Of a DNA stretch of 64,000 nt, positions 48,001 to 56,600 are shown one piece after another. Origin of the DNA: Mytilus edulis. Its lineage: Eukaryota; Mollusca; Bivalvia; Mytilida; Mytilidae. The translations under genes and the position numbers were made by a program. Location: assembly GCF_963676685.1 (NCBI RefSeq), contig NC_092345.1:84261592-84325591 (forward strand). The letters are read 5' to 3'. Below the pieces are notes generated by a model. The model had not been told where the DNA came from, did no database searches, and saw only the letters and a list, made by a program, of their open reading frames with translations. How positions within the stretch are numbered: position 1 is the stretch's first letter; each line of letters starts with the position of its first letter.

Positions 48001-49027
48001 GTCATATAAGTGAGAGGTTAAGCTAGCTATAAAAATCGGTTTTATCCACCAGTTTTTTTCATTTGAAAATGCCTGTTCCAAGTCAGGAATATGACAGTTG
48101 TTATCCATTCGTTTAATGTGTTTGAGCTTTGATTTTGCCAGTTGATTAGGGACTTTTTGTGATAGAAATTCCTCGCTGTTCGGTATTTTGATATTTTGCT
48201 TTTTACTAAGTTTGATATTCCACCATGTTCTCATACTTATGTCAAAATGTATTTCTGTTTATTAAACATATCTGTGTATTGTATGTGACTGTTCTATTTT
48301 ACATTGAAAAGAAAATGGGAAAAAAAATTATTGGTAAAAATAGTAATGAATTAATGAAGTAACACATATAAAGCCGATTTTGCCATTCTTGCAAATTTTA
48401 AAATATGTGTACTTGCTATTAATGTAATACGAACAATAACTAAATGACCACATGATTATCCAAAATCGATTTCTATTCGTTGATATTAAAATCAAATTAT
48501 TTGGAAAATCAAATCTATAGTATCAACCACTGAAAAGTGATTTTAAGTTCATAACGCGCAAATTATTAACAAATATTATATTAAAGGGCTCTATCAAAGA
48601 CCAAAATAGCAAACAAGAACCGACTCAAAAAATAAATATCCATAGATTGTTTTAAGACAATTCAATGAAAATACCTGCATCATGTTTATGAGAGGTAACA
48701 CATTAACCTGGTATCATTTACCAACTTATATCAATTTGACAGTTTTGAATACTGATCTTCATCTTTTATTTCTCAGGTACAGTTGAAGAAAGAGGAATCC
48801 ATAAGATGAGAAAGCATGACGTTGATGTAGATGATTCAAAACGCGACCCAACATACGATCTTCCTTTTATTCAACCATTTTTAGATAAAATCTCATTTCT
48901 GAGACACTTACCATTCTGTCCAACATATACACCTTTACAATGCAACTGTCGTAAAAATAATTTAAAGGAGGAAAACATTGAAACTCAAACAGACGGCATA
49001 GATAATGTCATATGTGAAAAACTTTGA
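31265..49027 (+). CDS. SLC23-family nucleobase/ascorbate transporter, complete
   Basis: Membrane permease of the nucleobase-ascorbate transporter family. Exons: 31265-31293, 35020-35160, 38544-38701, 40032-40120, 41009-41076, 41504-41685, 41871-41991, 43139-43295, 44089-44238, 44819-44922, 46141-46270, 46558-46701, 47294-47389, 48777-49027. All phases rejoin. With ATG as the last codon of the leader exon, the protein is 597 residues, close to vertebrate SVCT1. Family marks: [20 protein letters not shown] (TM1 region), [28 protein letters not shown] (about 332-342), [17 protein letters not shown] then SENIG (381-385), [24 protein letters not shown]. Multiple hydrophobic spans predict the usual 14-helix fold at the plasma membrane. 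Glu-332 and Glu-382 align with the two uracil-binding glutamates of bacterial UraA, while vertebrate ascorbate transporters have Pro at the second site, so nucleobase transport is the likelier role (inference). The C-tail is cytosolic and charged. AATAAA lies at 49112. Confidence 0.93.
31303..31490 (-). mobile_element. 5'-truncated LINE 3' end with (GACAA)n tail
   Basis: On the minus strand the sequence TAATCTATT...ATTGTAATAGATTTTCAT and CGTTTATTCACA, then TAATTGTTTGTATTTTA, matches the 3' non-coding region of the LINE at 63.9-64 kb. It runs on to AATAAAATATTGTCTTGTCT. The insertion starts only about ten bases inside the intron after the SLC23 leader exon donor. Confidence 0.75.
31495..32140. 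other. SLC23 intron 1 sequence without recognised features
   Basis: A short minus-strand ORF (31505-31768) has no LINE or other family resemblance. Nothing else seen. Confidence 0.3.
32147..32192. mobile_element. micro-palindrome element, copy f
   Basis: A 32-bp insert (32154-32185), CAGAGACATATATT to AATATATTTCTCTG-like (reads TATTATATTTCTCTG), is flanked by perfect 7-bp repeats GTGAATT (32147-32153, 32186-32192). Confidence 0.8.
32230..32278 (+). repeat. 3'-tail family, end only
   Basis: TTGTCTCTTTGACATATTCC and TCATTTCCATTCTCAATTTT, the right end of the family. Confidence 0.6.
32386..33079. mobile_element. 0.7-kb repeat with ATACGCCCGT ends and internal tandem units
   Basis: The ends ATACGCCCGT (32386) and ACGAGCGTAT (33079) are imperfectly inverted. 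Inside are at least three diverged units of about 150 bases sharing CCAAAGTTTCATGCAAACTG, GAAAACTGGAAAAT.CC.CC, CTTAACT and GGGAGCTCA. Near the right end GACGACAGACGGACAACAG is typical of a mollusc repeat, by memory. Confidence 0.55.
33263..33290. repeat. C-rich homopolymer
   Basis: GACCCCCCCCCCCCCTTGCC-type run at the edge of the LINE fragment. Likely to vary in length. Confidence 0.8.
33291..33716 (-). mobile_element. LINE C-terminal fragment, inverted relative to the 63-kb copy
   Basis: About 425 bases are nearly identical, on the minus strand, to 63149-63563. On that strand they read [18 protein letters not shown], [20 protein letters not shown] and [20 protein letters not shown]. The frame is intact over its second half, where the 63-kb copy has a small insertion. 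It is bounded by a C run on one side. Confidence 0.8.
34155..34205. mobile_element. micro-palindrome element, copy g
   Basis: A 36-bp insert (34163-34198) with arms CAGAGACATATATAATA and TATTATATGTCTCTG is flanked by perfect 7-bp repeats CTTGTAT (34156-34162 and 34199-34205). If one includes the G before, 8 bases match, but the other copies support 7. Confidence 0.85.
35525..35930. mobile_element. Penelope-like fragments, head-to-head
   Basis: 35530-35690 on the plus strand is a worn copy of the Penelope-like segment seen at 27.3 kb ([20 protein letters not shown], then FYHDF and LHTRK). 35700-35930 is the family 3' end on the minus strand (GAGCAGGATCTGC, then CAGTTTTAGTATTCTATATT). All frames are broken. 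Confidence 0.55.
35941..37926 (+). mobile_element. 2-kb 'TATACGACCGCA' tandem-repeat element, copy A
   Basis: It starts TTATACGACCGCAAAATTTG and ends TGCGGTCGTATAAAGC then GCCCTGCGGAGCATCTGG, so TATACGACCGCA is an inverted (sub)terminal motif. Inside, in order: a (GTC)n run at 35995-36029; four units of about 178 bp with GGTTTTCGCACTATAACTTT and GGAATTAGGGGCCAAAAA; units of about 120 bp with GGGTCCAAAATTAAACTT; palindromic ATTGCACAATATTGTG units (37200-37380); and a unique 3' third. No transposase or RT is visible. It lies in intron 2 of the SLC23 gene. Inverted copies occur at 55.4-59.2 kb. I recall this family as abundant in bivalves. Confidence 0.8.
37927..38140 (+). repeat. 3'-tail family, diverged copy
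   Basis: TTGGAGTTTAGTGTGACGTC, GGGTCAGCTGAAG and CATTCCCCATCTTCATTTTC. About 80% like other copies by eye. It directly abuts the end of the 2-kb element. Confidence 0.6.
39150..39180 (-). repeat. Penelope-like 3' terminus
   Basis: AGAGGGACGAAAGATAACAG followed by AGGGACAGTCA is the reverse complement of the 27.8-kb end. Confidence 0.5.
39420..39560. repeat. mussel repeat 'AGGCAACAGT', copy 1
   Basis: AAGGCAACAGTAATATACCG, GTTCAAAAGTCATTAATCGC, AAATCCGGGTTACAAACTAA and GGAACAACAGGAACACT. It matches 40405-40530 in the next SLC23 intron. Confidence 0.6.
40405..40545. repeat. mussel repeat 'AGGCAACAGT', copy 2
   Basis: GAAGGCAACAGTGGTATGCC, GTTCAAAAGTCATAAATCGA, AAATCTGGATTAAAAACTAA and ACAACGGAAACACTGAA, in the same orientation as copy 1. 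Confidence 0.6.
43470..43740 (+). repeat. 3'-tail family, full-length copy in an SLC23 intron
   Basis: TTTTTGCGCCTGTCCCAAGT, TTAGTCTTGTATTATTTTAA, GGACGCCTCCGGGTGCGGGA and the CATTCCCCATTTCCATTCTC end. Sense orientation relative to the gene. Confidence 0.75.
45660..45905 (+). repeat. mussel repeat 'GTGAGAGGTTAAGC', copy 1
   Basis: ATACAAGTGAGAGGTTAAGC, CAAGTCAGGAATATGACAGT and GGAGTTCGGTATTTTT. It repeats in the same orientation at 47985-48215, two introns downstream. Confidence 0.7.
47426..47615 (+). mobile_element. tRNA-derived SINE, 5'-truncated
   Basis: A B-box-like GGGTTCAAGCCCCGGTGGGG (about 47458) follows a shortened head without a clear A box. Its body TTCTTCGTCGCTAAGC... differs from the 23.8-kb SINE, so it is a second family. 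It lies in the last SLC23 intron. Confidence 0.55.
47640..47930 (-). repeat. mussel repeat 'GTGAGAGGTTAAGC' family, inverted part
   Basis: AGTAAAATCACAAAAATACT, GGAAAGTCCCTGATCAAATG and AATCAACTGATAAAACAAAT correspond to the opposite strand of the family's distal part. With 47985-48215 it forms a partial inverted pair. Confidence 0.45.
47985..48215 (+). repeat. mussel repeat 'GTGAGAGGTTAAGC', copy 2
   Basis: Same blocks as the 45.66-kb copy, about 85-90% alike by eye. Copy 2 has more A/T insertions. Confidence 0.7.
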
Positions 49028-49111
49028 TCAAGTTAGTTTTTCTGTAGTTAAAAATTCAAATCATGCTGATGGACAATACTGGAGAGTTTAAGACTGAATA
49101 TTTAATAAGGA

Positions 49112-49117
49112 AATAAA
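49112..49117 (+). promoter_or_regulatory. probable poly(A) signal of the SLC23 gene
   Basis: AATAAA 85 bases after the stop codon, the first such hexamer in the 3' region. Confidence 0.5.
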
Positions 49118-49129
49118 GCTATGTATAGT

Positions 49130-50640
49130 TAGAGAAAAGGCAAAGAAGAGGATACGATAAGGATCTTACTTGCCTTTTACTTTACTGAATTGTTACGAGG
49201 TGAAACATTTGCATGTGTGTCTATTCTAAAGTTGAAACGATGCAAATCTAAACCAAATACATAAAGTGTAAGTTCCACGATTTTATGAAGTAATTGTTTG
49301 GCGATTTTTGCATGATTTTGCAAATATATAATGGAGCGAAAGTCAATTATTTAGTATAGTTTCATCCATATCAACAGCATCTATTTTTGTAAATATTTAC
49401 TTACTTCTTGCTATGGTGAGTAACTCAAACACAAATATCTAATCAAACTATTGATAATTATCCTTATGTTGATTCCATTGTTGTACCATAATATTCACAC
49501 TATAGTAAAGAACTTTAGGTTTAAACTTCCAACATATCTATCAATTTTGTTTGACATTTGGTTGTGAAACACCAGTAAGCAAAATAAGGTTCTAAACTCA
49601 TCTCTCACTTCGAAACCCGGGCATCAAAGTGTTTATAATGAGCATAGCGTATTTAAAATGTATTTTTCTTTTATTTTATATGCATGACAACATATCACTA
49701 ATAAACTATATCATCAACATTATATTTAGATATATCACATACATCCTGTATACATATACATGTGTATTTAAAAATAACATAAAAGGTGCAAATTCGAATA
49801 CACCAGATACGCAGTTCGATAATTAATGTCGCTTCAGTGACGCTCATGGCCAAATTATATGAGTATCCAATATATATTATAAATGTTGAAGAGCATATCA
49901 AACCAAATAGGACCAAACTTATAGCCAAATCCTGACAAGAAATCCGAGACTTTCACGATGGCGATATGTTACTTTTTGATTTAAAATTATTACCTCAATG
50001 TTATTTTTAATGTTTCCTAGATAGCATATTAGTACATTATTAATATTTGGTCGAATCATATTACCTTCAGCGTTAGATTTAGTTTTATGATAGAGCCTAT
50101 AGGAAAAAACGCTCATGTGCAAAAGGTTTTAAAATGCTTGAATAAAATGAATATTTGACAATCAAAATCCTTCTAACGTACTGACTGCAGTTACTTAAAA
50201 ACTAGAATCCACAAGACACAACTGATCATCCGGTGATCCCAGTTTGTCCTTTTTTGGTTCTCCAATTTGAATTCTCAATAAGTGTGTCTCAAATCAGACG
50301 GTATTTTACGGTTTTAAAACATTTGCTCATGATCATCCGGTTGACCCTTATGGAATATCTGTTTGACAGATGACAGCGGATATGTTCTTATTGTCGTAAT
50401 CCCAATTCCGTTCCCTAGCTTGATCCTGAACATGACCTATTGAATAAAACTTATCGCCGGGCTTGAATTTGCATGTGAAACACTAGTATTGCGTCATAAA
50501 TGTTCCCTTCTTGCCATTGTGAAAAATATGATAATGAGGTACAGTACATATTATGTATTATAAATAAAAAGAACTAAACTACTAAAAATCAGCACAATGG
50601 GATTTGAAGACAAACAACAAACAATGTTAATTGAGTTCAT
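49130..50640. other. interval between two convergent genes
   Basis: It holds the 3' regions of the transporter (plus strand) and the LRR gene (minus strand). At 50340-50480 a worn sequence (DPYGISV, then MTADMF) may be a Penelope-like leftover; weak. No other gene seen. Confidence 0.35.
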
Positions 50641-53600
50641 TCATATCACAATAATTGTAGTTTTGCTTCTTTTCGGTTCGTCTTGCGTCAACATTAACGA
50701 ACTTGTACCCTCGATTCTTGTTTGCATCTCTCCTTCTTCAACATCTGCATCGCGTAGACATGTTCTTGCCGTTTCTAGTAACATTTTATACTTAACATCT
50801 TCTCTAGCAGTAACAAGCATTTCAACATTGTAAGACACATCAAGCTTTTGTAAATATGGAAGAGATTTTGTTGCAACTTCTACCATTTTTTTCAAAGTGT
50901 CAAAGTCATTGATTTTGTTCCGATCCAAAATAATTGTTCGCAGAGATGGACATTTCTCAATCCCATCTATCAAATCGGCTGCACCTTTCGGTCCAATGTT
51001 ATTTGAGCGTAGCATGAGAGATTGTAGCCTGGGTAATGATGACATTGACTGGCCAATTGCGGTTGCATGTTTGTCTTGCAATTCATTTGCCTGTAAAATT
51101 ATTTCAGTGAGCTCAGTAAAATCTGACAGTACTTTCGGATTATCGAAGATTCTTGTGTTACCGATGCCACACTGCCACAGACCTAAATATTCGATTGACT
51201 TTGCACAGGATTTCAACATGTCTACAAATACTTCACTTACTTCATCTGATTCATCAACCGGAACTGCAACGGCTCCTGTTCCTATCTGTCGATGTACAAT
51301 CCCCACTTCGTTTTTACCGAATTCGAAATGATTCAAATGACTGCTTTCTTTTATTAACCTGAAGAACTTTATAGCGCCTTTTTGACTGACATTGTTACAT
51401 CGAATATTTATTTTCTTTAACGGTTTGCTTTGGAGGGCGTTTGCTAAATCTTCAGTACCATCATCCCCCAAACCACAATAACAGACATTGATGATCTCAA
51501 GGAAATGCAAACCTTCAACTAACATTGAGAGAATCAATCCACCATTAGGACCGAAATTGTTTTCATGAATTCTCAAGGCTCTGATGCCAGTGTTATTCAG
51601 CAGTGACTGACATAATGTTTTAAGTCCAATATCAGTTAAATCATTTTTTGAAACGTCTATGCTTCTCAGGTTCCTCAACTGTGCAAGCTCTGTTTTCAAT
51701 GCCGCCATACCGTCATCTCCCAACTCGCAGTTGTGCATTTCCAACACCTCAAGACTTGGTAGGTTCCTTAAACCTAATTCTTTGTTATAATCAATCTTTC
51801 TTGTAAAAAGTTTATTGTCATTTAAAATCAGCTGAGTGATATTACTTGACATTAGAGCTTTGCATAACTTGTAAGCTTGTAAAACATCAATTCCAGTTTC
51901 AGACATATTCAGTTCATTGACGTCTAGTCCATTTATAAATGCATTCTGCAGTGATACAATATCTGCGTCTCTCACCGGAACAGAAGTAAAATCCATCATT
52001 AACGGACCGACCGGTTTGAAAGTGCTTCTTGTAGAATATTCGGGCTTTTTGCTGGACAACTTCTCCTCAGACTCCTCCTTAGATGGCACGGACCCAGTAA
52101 TGCCATCGACGTCATGACAGACGACACGATAGCTGACAACAAATATTTGTCTAAAGTGTTCATGTGTTAGTGACAATTTTGTTGATTTTCTTTCAATTTC
52201 TGCTGGATCTATACAGATTTCTCCTTTAATTTCTCCCGATCCATGCAAGTTGATTCCTTGTGCTATGGCTAACATGAAGGACATGGTAGTGTCTGTATAC
52301 TCAGGTAAACAGATGCGGTTTGCAATGATTTTGTTATCATTAAACCAGAATATTTTCATTTTATCAATATCGCTGGATGATTTATTTAGAGTAATTGTTG
52401 GAAATTTATTAATAACCTTAACACCTGTGTTTTCTGATGCATGTTTGACCGGCTCTGAATTAAACTCCTTGATTATCGTTGCCTTTTCTGGTGCGTAAAG
52501 TAATGTTTTGAATTTGGTTCCTTCCCTCATGATATGGTTAAGGAGATAAACTGTTTCCCTTTCTAGCTCAAAATTGAGACAATCCAAATTTCCTAAAGAT
52601 TCATGATGTATCTTGTCACATAAAAGTAATTTGTAGTACATGTATTCAAAAATAGCAGAATGCGTCAAATGGTCATTTTCAGCAAGGCTTGCTATTTGGA
52701 CTGGATCAAAATGTGCTCCTGCAATTATTGGGAACATCTCCATTTTCGACATCTTCAACCATGCAGCATTTTGAATGCTTTCAGTGGCAATTTGACTTAC
52801 ATGCTTAACAGCAAAAAAAGTCATCAAAAGTGTGCTGTTAAATCTAATTCTGTTGGAAATTACCATCAAATAGTTCAAACAAACCTTCCAATCTTCATGA
52901 TCAAAGCTTATACCTTGTTCTCCTACCTGTAATTCTACATTGTCACCATTGTCAGTATATTGACATTCATTATTGATAGTGCTGGAAAGAAGGTAAGCCA
53001 GATAGCAGACGTTGGGATTTCCAAAATCATGCTTGGACTCAGTTTCTAACTTTTGAATAATTGATTGGTAAAAAAGCTGCACCGCCTCAAATGCACCTAA
53101 CTTGGCTAGCTGTACCAAATAGTCAGGTATGGAATCTCGAACAAATGGATCATCGAACATTTGGAGCATTCTGAAAGATAAAATTCTTTGATATTCTCTC
53201 AGCGCTTTGTTTTTGTCGTGTTGTGTTTGAAATGAACTTCCTGTCCCATGAAGAATGACGGATTCCATTGAATTTCTTGGCGCCAATGGTTCTGAAAAAA
53301 AGAATACGGAGTTATAAACATACGAAAATAAGCACATTTCTCGATCATTCAAGCCTTAAATCTTATATATATATATATTTAAGGTAAATCTCGTGTTTTC
53401 CGTCTTCAAACTTTTAAATAACAAAATTCGATTGGTCTAGATCCGGTGATGTAATTGGAATGAGCGATAAATGCTATTCATATATAGCACTTTCAAAGAT
53501 ATGATAATAGACATATAAAAAGTTATATGTTTTATTTGTGGTATAACTGTTTCTACAAATATAGGATTAAGATATAGGAAGATGTGGTGTGAGTGCCAAT

Positions 53601-56600
53601 GAGAGAACTCTCTATCCAAATAACAATTTATAGAAGTAAACCATTATAGGTCAATATACCACCTTCAACACGGAGCCTTGACTCACACCGAACAACAAGC
53701 TATAAAGGGCCCCAAAATTACTAGTGTAAAACCTACAAATATAGGATTTAGCTTGTTTGGTTCATTTTTTCAACTTTCCTATGTATATAATGGCAACAGA
53801 AGTATACCACAGGATAAATATTTTTTTATAAAAGAATGTGTAGTGAATTTGCCTATTTTTTTTTGTAGTAAGTAAACTAGTCATGTGATCCTAATGTATC
53901 CTTTCATTTTCTGAAAGCACATCATTAGATATATATATTATCTTAAAAATTTTCCGTTTAATTTTCTTTGTATGTCACCTAAGTGGATTATTTTATGTGC
54001 AATATATACAAGATCTGGCAATTTAACACAACCTGTTACTTAAAAAAAAGGTCCCATCGTCCATACTTTTATTATAATTTTTCTATAATAAATATTATAA
54101 TAATCTATTATATTTAAGTTCTACCTTGAGGGACAACATTCTTTGCAAATTATTATACCATTCTAACAAATTGAAAGGGTCAGTGATCATTAAAATTGAA
54201 ACTGAAAACAATCAAATCATTAGATTTTAGGGTTTTCCAAGAAAAGAAATTCATACAAAGCTCATCGTTATGGGGGTGTAGACTGAAGAGGTTGATGTGT
54301 CCTCTATCATGGTTTTATGATAACTAAATATCGTTATTTCAAAAGCGTTCTTACAGGTCTATGGGTATAAAGTTCACGTTGTAATCTCACCATCTTTATG
54401 TGTCAGAATATCCCGTACAAATAGATAGTCACTTTCTTTGATATAAACTTGCATTTGGAAGTCTTCATCTGACAGTTCTATGCCGTTACTTTGTGCCTCT
54501 ATAATCATCTGTTGGCGCCTTATTGGTGTAATTATGTCCCGTGTTAATGCCGAAATAAGTCCACCTGAGTGATATAGATTCCAGAAAGCATCTAATTTCT
54601 CAACAGTTTCCATTCTGAACGATATAACAATGCATTTGTTTGATACTTCGTCAATTCTTGAAATGATTTGATCAGCGTAACTCATTATCTCGGGAAAATC
54701 ATCTTTACTTTTCAAAGACTTAAACAATGTGTCATACACCGTCAATACCAATCGCTTTCGAATATCTGCATTTGATTCTTGTTTAGCATCGATGGGTTGT
54801 GATACAGTTGGCTACAACATAAAAATGTATTACTTTTCATAGGCAATGTTTTATAATTCTTATAATACTTGCATATCAACAAATGCTTTATATTATGTGG
54901 TTGTTTCGTTAGAATTTCTTTCTTGGTATACAGAACGCATAAATGTTAAATAAACATTCTGATATTCAATTAATTTGAAACACTAGTTATTTTAAACATT
55001 TCTTTCAATTTCTTTCAATTCATTTACTGTCCGTTTATAAATTCATAATAATGAGGAAACTAAGAGTTGAACTCTCTTGGGTAAAGTTGACATTAGATGG
55101 GTGTGGCTGTTATCTTTCGGTCATTTTTTGTCAAATATTTCAAACCTATGTCGTATAAATCCTTGGCACTCAACTGTTCGAAATTGTGCGTTTCTGATGA
55201 AGATAATTTCAAATAGACATACCTTGTATAAAGTGTTGTTTTCATATTTTATTGCAAGTTTTTTAATAATCAATTCAATATTTGTTTAGAAAAGAAAGTT
55301 TTATGTGAGACAATTTCCTTACTACAGCGATTTCAGTTAAATTTCTTCAAAAAATTTTAAGGTCGAACCAGATGCTCCGCAGGGCGCAGTTTTATACGAC
55401 CGCAGAGGTTGAACCCTGAACGGTTGAGGCAAGTATGGACACAACATTCAAGCTGGATACAGCTCTAAATTTGAATTGTGATTAAGTAGGTTTCTGACTC
55501 ATAATGAATGTGGGGTAATGAACTTAAAATTTTTTTTTTACCTTTGAGCAATTCACTTTGCTGTTGAATATTAATCCTCTCAAAAAAATGTTTGAAGAAA
55601 TTTTCTTTTTATTTATGAAATCTGAAATGAGAAAAATTTACCCCCCCCCCCCTCCATTTTTTTTGCACATCCCCCTTTCCCTGTTTCCAAAACTGATCTC
55701 AATTCAAATTTCCAATGGAGTTTGCAACAATAACTGCTCATTTGAATACATCATAAAATATTAAAATGTAACAAAAGGTGCTTGTTATCACTGAATGGTA
55801 AAGATTGTTTTAATTTATCAGTTGGTAGTAAAAGTGAATATACATTGTATATTGTATAAAACAATGATTTAAGTTGACTAACTACTATTCTGGACAAAGA
55901 AAGATAACTCCAATCAATTGAAAATTTCTTGCTATTGCACAATATTGTGCAATTAGATATTTCTGGCTATTGCGCAATACTGTGCAATTGAAAATATTTG
56001 CTATTGCACAATACTGTGCAATTGAAGATTTCTTGCTATTGCGCAATACTGAGCAATTGAAAATTTCTTGCTATTGCACAATACTGTGCAATTGAAGATT
56101 TCTTGCTATTGCTGAATACTGTGCAATTGAAAATTTCTTGCTATTGCACAATACTTAATATAATAATTTTGGATCCTGATTTGAACCAACTGGAAAACTT
56201 GGCCCATAAACAAAAATCTAAGTACAAGTTTAGATTCAGCATATAAAAAAGCCCAAGAATTCAATTTTTGTTAAAATCAAATTTAGTTTAATTTTGGACC
56301 CTTTGGACTTTAATGTAGACCAATTTGAAAACGGGACCAAAAATTAAGAATCTACATACACAGTTAGAATTGGCATATCAAAGAACCCCAATAATTCAAT
56401 TTCTGATGAAATCAAACAAAGTTTAATGTTTGACCCCGATTTGGACCAACTTGAAAACTTGACCAATAATAAACCAGATGCTCCACAGGGCGTAGCTTTA
56501 TACGACCGCAGAGGTTGAACCCTGAACGGTTGGGGCAAGTATGGACACAACATTCAAGCTGGATTCAGCTCTAAATTTGGATTGTGATTAAATAGTTGAC

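Noticed and set aside
50340..50480. Penelope-like fragment DPYGISV...
   Set aside because: Similarity covers only a few residues with several stops; mentioned as weak and not listed as an element.
50897..52932. Plus-strand ORFs of 60-144 residues
   Set aside because: They are antisense shadows of the large minus-strand LRR exon.
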